64,000 bases of DNA from Streptomyces shenzhenensis (GTDB taxonomy: Bacteria; Actinomycetota; Actinomycetes; Streptomycetales; Streptomycetaceae), in assembly GCF_003688995.1 (NCBI RefSeq), contig NZ_PENI01000004.1:1-64000 (forward strand). Direction: 5' to 3'. Shown here one piece after another: positions 32,840-41,453 of the stretch (positions are counted from its first letter, which is position 1; each line of letters starts with the position of its first letter). A program made the translations under genes and the position numbers. A model generated the notes under the pieces. That model did no database searches and was not told the DNA's origin. It was given only the letters and a program-made list of their open reading frames with translations.

Positions 32840-34777
32840 CTACGGTACGTGCACCCACTGCGCCTCCGAGGGCGTCCCCTGGGCGTCGTCCACGAACAGC
32901 ATGTACCACCCGGACTGCACCAGGTTCCGGCCCTTCGGCACGGTCACCGTGATCTTGTCCCCGGACGTGGTGAAGTCCAGCGCGACGGACCGCTGGTCGA
33001 TGTCCGTCACATGGGTGGTGGCGCTGGGCCGGATCAGCCGGACCTTCTTGATCGTCGAGGCTTGCCCGGAGGTGAAGGTCCCCGAGGCGCCGCGGGCGAT
33101 CGTCTGCGGCCCGCCGGACAGCGAGGGCCGTGAGTCCCGGTAGAGATACGGCGGCGTGTAGATCTCGATGCGCTGCTCGAACTTCCCCGGCTTGGTGTTC
33201 GCCTTGTCCGCGTACAGCGAGTCGGACCCGAAGAACATCACCCGCCCGTCGGGCAGCAGGATCGAACCGGAGTGGTAGTTGCGGCCCACCAGCGGGTCGG
33301 CGACCTGGGTGAAGCTGTTGCTGTCCGGGTGGTAGATCCGCGCCTGGTGGATGTTGGAGTCGCTGCGCCCCCGGTAGTCCTCCGAACCGCCCGACACCAG
33401 CACGGTGTCGTCGGGCAGGACCGAGGACTGCGGATAGCGGGTGCCCTTCTCCAGCGACGGCCCGTCCTTGAACGTCGGGTTCGCGGCCTTCAGATCGATC
33501 AGCCGGGTCTTCTTGCTGGCCACCTTGGACTCACCGACCCCGCCGCCACCGATCACCAGGTACTTCTCGTCCTGCGCGGGCGGCAGCAGCACCGTGCCGG
33601 AGGTCTCCATCAGGTCCGCGTCGCTCATCCCGGGCAGCTTGGTGAACTTGTTGGTGTCCACGTCCCAGATGCCGGGGTCGCGGCCCACGTCGTCGGGGCC
33701 GTAGCCCGCGTTGGAGCCGGAGTAGAAGATCTTCCCGTTCTCCATCAGGAACAGGGCCGGATAGGTGGGGAACTGCCGGATCTTCTCGGTGTACGTCCAC
33801 TTCTTGGTCTTCGGGTCGAAGATCTCGTTCTTGCCCGGGACCAGCTGCCCGATGTCGTCGAGACCGGAGACGCTGAGGATCTTGCCGTCGCTGAGCGTGG
33901 TCAGCGTCGGGTACCAGCGGGCCTCGTTCATCGGGTCGACCTTGATGTACTTCTCGGCGACCGGGTCGAACTCGAAGGCGTCCCGGATCCCCTGGAAGTC
34001 CTTCTTGTCGAGGGCGAGCTTCTGCGCGATGCCGTACGTGTTGCGCGCGTCGGCGCCGGTCAGCCCCTGGATCCGGTAGTTGTCCTGGGTGCCGGTCTCG
34101 TACTGGGTGCCGCTCTGCTTCGCCTCTACGTAGATCCGGCCGAGCCCCGGGTCGTTGCGCAGGAAGGCGCCGGTCGCCTGGTCGAAGACCTTCTTCGCGC
34201 GCGGCACCAGGACCGGGTCCTTCGACACGAAGGTCTTGCCGTTGTCCTTGCCGGTGAACTTGGTGCCCGCGGGCAGCGTGATCGGCTTGTCGGGGTTCTC
34301 GTTGTGCACGACCATCAGGCCGCCGGCCTTGGTGACGTCGCCCTTGAGCTTCTCGTACCGCTTGGTCCCGCCGGCGATGAGCAGATTGCCGTCGGCCAGC
34401 TGGGTGTGGCCGGTGCAGAACAGGTCGTTGGGCGTGGGCACCTTCTTGATCGTGCCCTTGACCGGGTCCCAGATGCGGGTGTCGAACTTCTTCGCGTCGA
34501 AGTTCTCCTGGTCGTTGCCCGAGCCCGCTATCAGCAGCACCTTGCCGGTGCGCAGGAGCGCCGCGTGGATGGTGTGCTGGCGGTACTCCTCGGGGAACTC
34601 GATGATGTCCCACTTGCCGTTGGCGGCCTTGTACTCGGGTCTGTCGATCTTGTACTGGTGGTATTTCTCGGTCCCGAAGCGGTACAGCCACGGCCCGTTC
34701 ATCCCGGCCAGCGCGAGCACCACCGCCGTGCCTATCGCGAGTCGACGAGCACGGCGGCGACCGGCACTGTCGTTCAT
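32840..34777 (-). CDS. glxA: GlxA, radical copper oxidase (galactose-oxidase-like)
   Basis: A 645-aa membrane-anchored, secreted copper oxidase, same length as the S. lividans enzyme. One N-terminal helix (RLAIGTAVVLALAGM) is followed by seven kelch-type beta-propeller repeats and a C-terminal Ig-like DUF1929 domain (SATTHVTDIDQRSV). Active-site residues visible by counting: Cys121 (FCTGH) and Tyr289 (RWYPT) for the thioether radical cofactor, stacking Trp288, and copper ligands Tyr501/His502 (RNYHSG) and His589. It works with CslA at hyphal tips to make or modify a cellulose-like glycan needed for morphology. ATG overlaps the cslA stop (ATGA). Confidence 0.95.
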   Translation of the reverse strand: MNDSAGRRRARRLAIGTAVVLALAGMNGPWLYRFGTEKYHQYKIDRPEYKAANGKWDIIEFPEEYRQHTIHAALLRTGKVLLIAGSGNDQENFDAKKFDTRIWDPVKGTIKKVPTPNDLFCTGHTQLADGNLLIAGGTKRYEKLKGDVTKAGGLMVVHNENPDKPITLPAGTKFTGKDNGKTFVSKDPVLVPRAKKVFDQATGAFLRNDPGLGRIYVEAKQSGTQYETGTQDNYRIQGLTGADARNTYGIAQKLALDKKDFQGIRDAFEFDPVAEKYIKVDPMNEARWYPTLTTLSDGKILSVSGLDDIGQLVPGKNEIFDPKTKKWTYTEKIRQFPTYPALFLMENGKIFYSGSNAGYGPDDVGRDPGIWDVDTNKFTKLPGMSDADLMETSGTVLLPPAQDEKYLVIGGGGVGESKVASKKTRLIDLKAANPTFKDGPSLEKGTRYPQSSVLPDDTVLVSGGSEDYRGRSDSNIHQARIYHPDSNSFTQVADPLVGRNYHSGSILLPDGRVMFFGSDSLYADKANTKPGKFEQRIEIYTPPYLYRDSRPSLSGGPQTIARGASGTFTSGQASTIKKVRLIRPSATTHVTDIDQRSVALDFTTSGDKITVTVPKGRNLVQSGWYMLFVDDAQGTPSEAQWVHVP

Positions 34778-36762
34778 TCCTTACGTCCCCCAAGTCCGCC
34801 CAGGGCGATTTGCATGGTCTGCTCGTTGGTCCCGTTCGAGGCGGCCCAGGTGGGCCGCTGCTGCGGCGCGTGCGGCGCAGCCGTCGTGTCCTGCGGCTCG
34901 TGGCCGGCCGCCGCGGTGTCCGATGCCGTGACGGCCGACGCCGTGTCCTGCGGGTCGGCCGCGGGCCGCTTGCGCTCCTGCCGGAGCATGTACCGCCAGG
35001 CGAAGACCGGCGCCGCGGTGATCAGCATGGCGAAGACGGCCCAGGTGATCATCGCCGGGTGGGAGTGTCCGAAGACGAAGCCGGCGGTGAGCGACCCGCC
35101 GAAGACCAGGATGAAGAACCAGTGGATCCGGAACGTCCCGAACAGCGTGTCGGGGCTGGCCGACTCGCCCTTGGGTGTCACCACGAACTTGCTCTTGCGG
35201 CGCAGCACGGCGTCCATCAGCGAGCGGGCGTAGATCGGCGCGGACAGCGCGGACATCACCATACCGGCGACACCGCCTGAGCCCTCCGGCTCGTGCGGCG
35301 AGACATTGTGCCGGCGGTTCCAGATGTACAGGCCGATCTGGAGCGCGGAGGCGTTGCCGTAGAGCATCAGCCACACCGTCGGGTCGATGTTCACACCCGA
35401 GGCGCCCAGGCCCAGGAACAGCGCGCAACTCAGCGCCGCCAGGATCCAGTTGAGGGCGGACATCGGATAGAAGATGATCATCATGGTGTAGTTGAAGAGC
35501 TTGCCGGGCGGCAGCGAGAAGAAGCCCTTCCAGTACTGCTTGAGGATCGTCTCGTAGGTGCCCCGCGACCAGCGCAGCTGCTGGGTGAAGAAGTCGGTCC
35601 AGGCGTTCGGGCCCTCGCCGACCGCGAGCACGTCCGGCGTGTACACCGACTTCCACTTCCGGCCGGTGGCCGGGTTCTTGGCGCGGTGCATCTCGAAGCC
35701 GGTGGCCATGTCCTCGGTGATCGAGTCGTACAGGCCGCCGATCTGCTTGATCGCCCTGATGCGTACGGCGTTCGACGTGCCCACGAACATCGGGGCGCCG
35801 TACCGGTTGCCGGCGCGCTGGATCAGCGCGTGGAAGAGGAACTGCTGCGACTCGGCGGCCTTGGTGACGAAGGTGTCGTAGTTGCCGTACACCTGCGGGC
35901 CGATGACGAAGCCGACGTCCGGGTCGCGGAAGTAACCCAGCATCCGCTCCAGGTAGTTGGGCAGCGGCACATGGTCGGTGTCGACCGAGGCGAAGAAGTC
36001 GTACTCGTTGCCGTGCGCCTCGAGCCAGGCGTTGTAGTTGCCGTGCTTGGTCCTGGCGCGGTGCGGGCCCTTGGGCCGGTTCCACTTCTCGACGCCCTTG
36101 CGGGAGAAGTGGTGGACGCCGAGCCGGGCGCAGACCTCCTTGACCTCCGGGTCGTCACCCTCGTCGAGCAGCCAGATGTGCAGCAGGCCCCGGTGGCGCA
36201 GCCGGACGGCCGCCTCCAGGGTCTTGGTCACCATCTCCAGCGGCTCCTTGCCGGGCACGAAGGAGGTCAGGAAGGCGACTTTGGTGCCGGTCTCGGGAAC
36301 CACCGGGACGGGGTCGCGGGCGACCAGCGTGGCGTGCGCGTTCGACAGGACGTTCATACAGCGGAAGAGTTCGATCAGTCCGATCGAGACCAGCATCACG
36401 ATGTCGAGCGCGGGCAGGAAGCCGTAGGCGGGGTAGTCGCGTTCGGTCCAGTGCTCGGGCTGGAGCAGCCAGGCCAGCAGGACCAGCGAGAGCAGCGGGG
36501 CCGCGCCGAGCATGAGCGCGGCGCGTATGCGGTGCGGCTCCTGCGAGAGCAGCGAGCGGTACTGCACCCGGTACGGCTTGCCGGGGTCGGGCTGGGTGAG
36601 GGGGCCCGCCAGCCGGCTGTAGTGCTCGTAGTCGTATCTCGGCAGGTTCTTCTTGATCCGGCGGAAGGTCCCCGTGTTGCCGGTGCGGTGCCCAGGCACC
36701 CTGAGCTGTGTGGTCTGTGACGGGTCGAAGTTCTGCCGGGCGCCCGTCGGCGTCGACGTCAT
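34774..36762 (-). CDS. cslA: CslA, cellulose-synthase-like family 2 glycosyltransferase
   Basis: A 662-aa integral membrane GT2 enzyme. Two N-terminal helices precede the cytoplasmic catalytic domain with the residues of processive beta-glycan synthases: the D in WLLDEGDD, the D-x-D FASVDTDH, ITED and Q(Q)LRW (TQQLRWSRGTY). Five or six helices follow, then a Thr/Ala/Pro-rich tail. It makes a beta-1,4-glucan-like polymer at the hyphal tip in Streptomyces. Translation is coupled to glxA by ATGA. The N-terminal 50 residues (GTFRRIKKNLPRYDYEHYSR) are conserved in family members. Confidence 0.95.
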   Translation of the reverse strand: MTSTPTGARQNFDPSQTTQLRVPGHRTGNTGTFRRIKKNLPRYDYEHYSRLAGPLTQPDPGKPYRVQYRSLLSQEPHRIRAALMLGAAPLLSLVLLAWLLQPEHWTERDYPAYGFLPALDIVMLVSIGLIELFRCMNVLSNAHATLVARDPVPVVPETGTKVAFLTSFVPGKEPLEMVTKTLEAAVRLRHRGLLHIWLLDEGDDPEVKEVCARLGVHHFSRKGVEKWNRPKGPHRARTKHGNYNAWLEAHGNEYDFFASVDTDHVPLPNYLERMLGYFRDPDVGFVIGPQVYGNYDTFVTKAAESQQFLFHALIQRAGNRYGAPMFVGTSNAVRIRAIKQIGGLYDSITEDMATGFEMHRAKNPATGRKWKSVYTPDVLAVGEGPNAWTDFFTQQLRWSRGTYETILKQYWKGFFSLPPGKLFNYTMMIIFYPMSALNWILAALSCALFLGLGASGVNIDPTVWLMLYGNASALQIGLYIWNRRHNVSPHEPEGSGGVAGMVMSALSAPIYARSLMDAVLRRKSKFVVTPKGESASPDTLFGTFRIHWFFILVFGGSLTAGFVFGHSHPAMITWAVFAMLITAAPVFAWRYMLRQERKRPAADPQDTASAVTASDTAAAGHEPQDTTAAPHAPQQRPTWAASNGTNEQTMQIALGGLGGRKE

Positions 36763-37075
36763 GAGTCATCCCCCCACACGCGGAACACCGCGTGTCAGTC
36801 GGTTCCTTGTGCCCGTTCGGGTCCCCCGTGACCTTCACGGCGCCAGTGGTGGGTCACAGTCACCACGTCTTCCACACCTTATCGACATGGAACCGCGACG
36901 TTCCGGTTGCAGGGTGCCCCCCGCGGCATCCGCCTATGTGACGGGTCCCCTCTCCCCGTCGTTCCGGCAACCGGTTCCCCTGCCCCCCAAGTGCCGCATA
37001 TCGGCGACAGCTTGAACATCCAGGTTTCTACGGTGCTCAGCATGATCGCAAGATGCGAAACGGGGTGTTTGCCGG
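36763..37075. promoter_or_regulatory. Upstream region of cslA-glxA
   Basis: 313 nt without a gene between the cslA start and the stop of the FadR-type regulator gene (same strand). It includes an AT-richer stretch and a partial inverted repeat with GGAACCG/CGGTTCC-like elements (about 36890-36990). The cslA promoter must be in here, but I cannot place it with confidence. Confidence 0.4.
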
Positions 37076-37798
37076 TCATACGCGCTCATTGTGGTGCGTG
37101 TGGGGATCCTGTGGGCGCGTCATGACAGCGTCGGACAGTCGGGCGCGGATATTGCCGAAGTGGTCTCTTATGGCCTTCTCCGCCCGTATGGAATCGCCGG
37201 ACCGTACCGCGTCCAGGATCTCCCGGTGCCGGCGGCCGGTGACCCGCGGCTCCTCCGCCACCTCCACCAGATCCCGCTGTACGCGGTGGAAGGCGTCCCA
37301 GAACGCCTCCAGCACCTCGCTCAGCAGGACGTTGTCCAGCCCCCGGTAGAGCATGGCGTGAAACGCTCGGTCGGTCTCGGTGAGGCCGGCGCCCTGCGCG
37401 GCCCGCTCTTCCATGCGGTCGACGAGCGCCGCCAGTTCGGTCAGGTCGGCCTCGGGGAGCCGCCCGGCCAGCCGGGAGACCAGTCCCGCCTCCATGGCCT
37501 CGCGCAGTTCGAGCAGCTGGAGCAGGGAGTCCTCGCCCCGGTGATGTCCGGCGAGGGTGCGGAAGGCGAGGCCCTCGACCATCGGGGCGAGGGACATCGG
37601 GCCGACGTAGGTGCCGAAGCCGTGCCGGATCTCCACGATGCCCATCGCCTGGAGGGCCTTCAGCGCCTCCCGTACCGAGTTCCGGCTCGCGCCGAGGAAC
37701 TCCATCAGCTCGGGCTCGGTCGGCAGCGGCGCCCCGGAGGGCAGCCGTCGGTCGACGATGAGCTTCTTGATCCGCTCCTGTAGGTCTCGGGCTGCCAT
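37076..37798 (-). CDS. FadR-type GntR-family regulator
   Basis: A 240-aa regulator from ATG 37796-37798. N-terminal winged HTH ([54 protein letters not shown], wing RHGFGTYVG) and a C-terminal all-helical FCD domain (residues 85-220) with ELREAMEAGLVSRLAG, DRAFHAMLYRG and GRRHREILDAVRSGD; the D-x-x-x-H and later His residues are the metal/ligand-binding set of FCD proteins that respond to carboxylic acids or sugar acids. It sits upstream of cslA on the same strand, but a 313-nt gap makes a direct link uncertain. Confidence 0.85.
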   Translation of the reverse strand: MAARDLQERIKKLIVDRRLPSGAPLPTEPELMEFLGASRNSVREALKALQAMGIVEIRHGFGTYVGPMSLAPMVEGLAFRTLAGHHRGEDSLLQLLELREAMEAGLVSRLAGRLPEADLTELAALVDRMEERAAQGAGLTETDRAFHAMLYRGLDNVLLSEVLEAFWDAFHRVQRDLVEVAEEPRVTGRRHREILDAVRSGDSIRAEKAIRDHFGNIRARLSDAVMTRPQDPHTHHNERV

Positions 37799-37846
37799 GG
37801 CCAGAGCGTATCCGGCCAAACATCGACGCAGGCGCGCAGTAACAAT

Positions 37847-37891
37847 GATGGCGAGCATGATCCGTATTTCCTACGGACGTAGCTCGCCATC
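37847..37891 (-). terminator. Two-tier hairpin terminator of tRNA-Lys copy 1
   Basis: Outer arms GATGGCGAGC (37847-37856) and GCTCGCCATC (37882-37891), inner arms TCCGTA (37861-37866) and TACGGA (37872-37877). It begins 8 nt past the tRNA discriminator base. The same outer architecture follows tRNA copy 3, with different inner arms that still pair. Confidence 0.75.
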
Positions 37892-37898
37892 GTCATGG

Positions 37899-37972
37899 TG
37901 CGCCGCCAGGGACTCGAACCCCGGACCCGCTGATTAAGAGTCAGCTGCTCTAACCAACTGAGCTAGCGGCGC
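37899..37972 (-). tRNA. tRNA-Lys (anticodon CTT), copy 1
   Basis: A 74-nt tRNA read on the minus strand, starting GCGCCGCTAGCTCAG. Seven-bp acceptor stem GCGCCGC/GCGGCGC, anticodon loop CTCTTAA with anticodon CTT (codon AAG), T loop GGTTCGAACCC, discriminator A; CCA is encoded (37896-37898). Identical to the tRNAs at 43078-43151 and 56759-56832. Confidence 0.97.
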
Positions 37973-38157
37973 CTGCTGACACGAGAACTCTACCTGACCT
38001 CGGGGTGTGCTCCCGACCGCCGGCGGGCGGCGCAAGGGAGTCCGCCAAGAGTACGTACATCATTCGGACCGTCAACATGCGCGCGGCGATGACAGTTGAC
38101 AAACTGACCAACGTGCACAGAAGCGGACATTTCACACCGGAATGTGAGGGGGATCGC

Positions 38158-39456
38158 ATGGCGACTCCGGTATTCGAGGAATTCGATCCCGTGAGCGACT
38201 GCGATTGTCCCGGATGCATTCACTGGCGGCGGGTGAGCCCGAGGGCGCTGCCCGGACGGTTCGGCGGGCACCCGGCCGCCCGGGGGGCCCTGGTCGTGGC
38301 CGCCGCCACGTCCGCCCTCGCCGCGAGCCACGCGGTGCCCGCCCTCGCCGCCCCGTTCGCTCCGGCCGCCCCGCACCGGCCGGGCCTTCCGGCGGCCCCC
38401 GAACCCGACACCCCGCAGGGCAGCGAGGCCCCGCTGCACGGTCCGGGCGGCAAGCCCACCGGATCGGCCCAGCGCACGGTCACCCGAACGGAGATCATCA
38501 ACCGGGCCAAGACCTGGGTCGCCGCCCAGGTGCCGTACAGCATGACGTCGTACTGGTCCGACGGTTACCGCCAGGACTGCTCGGGCTTCGTCTCGATGGC
38601 CTGGCAGCTGCCGGGCAACGAGTGGACCGGCAGCCTCGCGAAGTTCGGTGTGAAGATCAAGAAAGAGGATCTGCAACCCGGTGACATTCTGCTCTTCCAC
38701 AACCCCACCGACCCGCAGAAGGGCTCGCACGTCGTCATCTTCGGAGGCTGGACGGACTACACGCACACCTACTACACGGCCTACGAGCAGACGGCCCCGC
38801 GCACTCGCCGGCAGGCCACGCCGTACGCCTATTGGAGCAACTCCGACAAGTACGTCCCCTACCGCTACAAGGGACTCACCACCGGGGCGGCGGGCGCCGC
38901 GGCGGCCACTGCGGTCAAGGCCGGGCCGTTCCCGGGGGCGGCCTATTTCGGACCCGGCGCGAACAACAAGTACGTCACCCGGCTGGGCGAGATGCTGGTC
39001 GCCCGTGGCGGCCGGGCCTACTACACCCAGGGGCCGACGCCGCGCTGGTCGGACGCGGACCGGCGGGCGACCCAGGCCTTCCAGCGGGCCCAGGGCTGGA
39101 GCGGCGCGGACGCGGACGGCCTGCCGGGACCGCGAACCTGGGAGCTGCTGGTGACCGGGAAGGGCAAGAGCATCCGGGCCGGCAAGGCCGGCCCGCCCGC
39201 GCCCGCCTCGCACGGCGTGACCGGCTACCCCGGCCGCGGCATGTTCCGTCCGGGTGCGAACAACGCGTACATCACCCAGTTGGGGCAACAGCTGGTCAAA
39301 AAGGGATACGGCCGCTTCTACAGCACCGGGCCGGGACCCCGCTGGGGCGAGGCGGACCGGCGGGCCGTCGAGGCCTTCCAGCGCGCCCAGGGCTGGCGGG
39401 GCGGCGCGGCGGACGGCTACCCGGGGCCGGAGACCTGGCGGCGGCTGTTCGCCTAG
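38158..39456 (+). CDS. Secreted NlpC/P60-like hydrolase with two peptidoglycan-binding domains
   Basis: A 432-aa protein from ATG 38158 (GAGGGGG upstream). It has an unusual N-terminus of about 30 residues with a CDCPGC cluster, then a hydrophobic segment (ARGALVVAAATSALAASHAVPALA) for export. Residues about 105-235 form an NlpC/P60-like Cys peptidase domain (DCSGFVSMAW with catalytic Cys; GSHVVIFGGW with His). Two matching peptidoglycan-binding repeats follow (GPGANNKYVTRLGEML... and RPGANNAYITQLGQQL..., each ending PGP-x-TW). It probably cuts or remodels cell-wall cross-links. The CxCxxC N-terminus matches Streptomyces-only exported proteins I remember. Beside tRNA copy 1, not linked to it. 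Confidence 0.8.
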   Translation: MATPVFEEFDPVSDCDCPGCIHWRRVSPRALPGRFGGHPAARGALVVAAATSALAASHAVPALAAPFAPAAPHRPGLPAAPEPDTPQGSEAPLHGPGGKPTGSAQRTVTRTEIINRAKTWVAAQVPYSMTSYWSDGYRQDCSGFVSMAWQLPGNEWTGSLAKFGVKIKKEDLQPGDILLFHNPTDPQKGSHVVIFGGWTDYTHTYYTAYEQTAPRTRRQATPYAYWSNSDKYVPYRYKGLTTGAAGAAAATAVKAGPFPGAAYFGPGANNKYVTRLGEMLVARGGRAYYTQGPTPRWSDADRRATQAFQRAQGWSGADADGLPGPRTWELLVTGKGKSIRAGKAGPPAPASHGVTGYPGRGMFRPGANNAYITQLGQQLVKKGYGRFYSTGPGPRWGEADRRAVEAFQRAQGWRGGAADGYPGPETWRRLFA

Positions 39457-39517
39457 GCCATCCCGTTCCTGTCACTTATCTGTCATGACGCATCTGGCGC
39501 GGAGGCTGGAGGCACGC

Positions 39518-40639
39518 ATGAGCGCAACGACGTCACATACGCCCGAGTCGGAGGGACCCGTGGAGGGGCCGTCCCGTCCGACCCGGTTGATCCAGAACGA
39601 GTCGACCACCGAGATCCCCGTCCATCTGTTGTTCCGCGACGATCCCCATCCGGTGGCGGTGCCGCTCAAGCCCGCGGTGGTGGCCCGCCGGCAGGGCACC
39701 GGCGAGCAGCCGCGGCTCAGACGGCCGGGGCCGGTGCAGGCCCGGAGAGTGCCCGAGGTGGACCCCCTGCTGGTGGAGCGGTCGGCGCGGGTGCTGCCCG
39801 GGGCCGTGGGGGTGCTCGCCGGTCTGGGCGGGGCCGCCGGGTGCGTGGCCACCTCCTGGTGGGCGGGGGTGCTGCCGCAACTGGCGGTGCAGGCGCTGCG
39901 GCTGCCCGGACACGTGGGCGCCGGTCTGGGCCCGGCCCAGTGGGCGGCGTACGCGGGGGCCGGGGCGCTCGGCGTGCTGGGCTTCGGCGGGCTCGCCCGG
40001 GGTGCGACCGGCCGGGCCTGGGTGCTCGGTCTGTTCGGCCGTTACCGGGGCACCGTGCGGCGCACGGGCCTCATGTGGGTGAACCCGCTGCTGCGGCGGC
40101 GCCGGGTCGATGTGCGGCTGCGGCACTGGCGTGGCAAGCCGATGCCGGCCGCCGACGCCAACGGGGTCGCGCTCAGGGTGGTGGTCCTCGTGGTGTGGCG
40201 GGTGCGGGACACCGCGCGGGCCGTGCTCGGCGTGGAGGACCACGAGTCGTATCTGCGGGAATGCGTGGAGGCGGCGCTGGCCCGGGTGCCGGTGGACATG
40301 CCGGGCGGGGCGCCGGGGGCCGCGGAGGCGGCGGGGGAGGCGCTGACCCGGCTGGTGGCGGCGGACACGGCGGGCATCGGGCTCGAGGTGTTCTCGGTGC
40401 AGCCGGTACGGGCCGAGTATGCGCCCGAGATCGCCGCGGCCATGCACCGCCGCCGGATCGCCGCGCTCGACGCGCAGCAACGTTCCTCCATGCTCAGCTC
40501 GGTGGTGGACTCGGTGGAGGACACGGTGACCCGGCTGACCGTGCGCGGGCTGGTCGAACTCGACGACTACGAGCGCAAGATGCTGGTGCGGGACCTGACG
40601 GTCGCCTTCTGCTCGGGCCGTACGGAGTCCGCCCCGTGA
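39518..40639 (+). CDS. SPFH/band-7 domain membrane protein
   Basis: A 373-aa membrane protein from ATG 39518 (GGAGG 5 nt upstream; the ATG at 39485 has no site). A 90-residue Arg/Pro-rich cytoplasmic N-terminus (IPVHLLFRDDP, RLRRPGPVQ) precedes two hydrophobic hairpin helices and then the SPFH fold: GRYRGTVRRTGLMWVNPLLRRRRVDVRLR, VALRVVVLVVWRVRDTARAVL, YAPEIAAAMHRRRIAALDAQQRSS. Band-7 proteins assemble into membrane scaffolds; some act in stress or phage response. The role here is unknown. Followed by the DasR-type site and the LPMO gene. Confidence 0.85.
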   Translation: MSATTSHTPESEGPVEGPSRPTRLIQNESTTEIPVHLLFRDDPHPVAVPLKPAVVARRQGTGEQPRLRRPGPVQARRVPEVDPLLVERSARVLPGAVGVLAGLGGAAGCVATSWWAGVLPQLAVQALRLPGHVGAGLGPAQWAAYAGAGALGVLGFGGLARGATGRAWVLGLFGRYRGTVRRTGLMWVNPLLRRRRVDVRLRHWRGKPMPAADANGVALRVVVLVVWRVRDTARAVLGVEDHESYLRECVEAALARVPVDMPGGAPGAAEAAGEALTRLVAADTAGIGLEVFSVQPVRAEYAPEIAAAMHRRRIAALDAQQRSSMLSSVVDSVEDTVTRLTVRGLVELDDYERKMLVRDLTVAFCSGRTESAP

Positions 40640-40666
40640 TTGGTATGGACATGCTCAATCGGCGGT

Positions 40667-40692
40667 CATAATCTGAGACTTGGTCTAGACCT
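40667..40692 (+). promoter_or_regulatory. Promoter -10 and DasR-like operator (dre) of the LPMO gene
   Basis: CATAAT (40667-40672) is a likely -10. Just after it GGTCTAGACC (40682-40691) is a perfect palindrome inside ACTTGGTCTAGACCTG, close to the DasR consensus ACTGGTCTAGACCAGT. DasR represses chitin/GlcNAc genes by such sites in Streptomyces. Its position after the -10 is right for repression. Confidence 0.7.
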
Positions 40693-40736
40693 GCACGGCT
40701 CAGTGAACTTCCCCCACGTTCTCCAGGAGCGGCAGC

Positions 40737-41342
40737 ATGCGCACACAGACCAAGTTGTCCGCCGTCGTGGTGGGTCTGGCCACCGCCGGAGCCCTTGCGC
40801 TCTCCTCCGGCGGGGCCAGCGGCCACGGCTACACGGACCTCCCCGTCAGCAGGCAGAAGCTCTGCCAGAACGGAACCGTGGCCAACTGCGGCGACATCCA
40901 GTGGGAGCCGCAGAGCGTCGAGGGCCCCAAGGGCTTCCCGGCCGCCGGTCCCGCCGACGGCCAGCTCTGCAACGGCGGGCTGAGCCGGTTCGCCCAGCTC
41001 AGCTCGCCGACCACGCCGTCCGGCGGGGCCTGGCCGACCACCCAGGTGAGCGGCGGCCAGAGCTACACCTTCCGCTGGCAGTTCACCGCGCGGCACGCCA
41101 CGACGGACTTCCGGTACTACGTCACCAAGCAGGGCTGGAACCAGAACCACGCCCTGTCCCGCGCGGACCTCACCACCACGCCGTTCCTCACGGTCCCCTA
41201 CAACAACCAGCAGCCGCCGGCCACGCTCTCGCACAGCGGCACCCTGCCGAGCGGCCTGAGCGGACATCACGTCATCCTCGCGGTCTGGACGATCGCCGAC
41301 ACGGGCAACGCGTTCTACGCCTGCTCCGACGTCACGTTCTGA
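40737..41342 (+). CDS. Chitin-active AA10 lytic polysaccharide monooxygenase
   Basis: A 201-aa secreted copper enzyme from ATG 40737 (GGAG at 8 nt). The signal peptide ends GGASG, so that the mature chain begins HGYTD; His1 and the later His of FTARHATTDFRYY form the copper brace, with the aromatic Phe/Tyr near the C-terminus (NAFYACSDVTF). Four cysteines pair as usual (KLCQNGTVANC and the C-terminal pair). AA10 members cut chitin or cellulose oxidatively. In S. coelicolor the equivalent gene near cslA/glxA encodes LpmP. The DasR-like site upstream points to chitin/GlcNAc control. Confidence 0.9.
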   Translation: MRTQTKLSAVVVGLATAGALALSSGGASGHGYTDLPVSRQKLCQNGTVANCGDIQWEPQSVEGPKGFPAAGPADGQLCNGGLSRFAQLSSPTTPSGGAWPTTQVSGGQSYTFRWQFTARHATTDFRYYVTKQGWNQNHALSRADLTTTPFLTVPYNNQQPPATLSHSGTLPSGLSGHHVILAVWTIADTGNAFYACSDVTF

Positions 41343-41423
41343 CCTCGTCCGGCTGAGGCCCGTGTGCGCCGGCGCAGCGGCGCCCGGCGTGCACGGGCCG
41401 CCCGGGCTTGCACCTCTCCACAT

Positions 41424-41438
41424 CTGACGCTGCGTCAG
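41424..41438. promoter_or_regulatory. Perfect 15-bp palindrome before the acyl-CoA ligase start
   Basis: CTGACGCTGCGTCAG has 6-bp arms CTGACG/CGTCAG and a 3-nt centre and ends 15 nt before ATG 41454. Placement suits a TetR-family repressor of lipid genes; no regulator gene is adjacent. Confidence 0.6.
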
Positions 41439-41453
41439 CTAGCCTGCGCGCCC

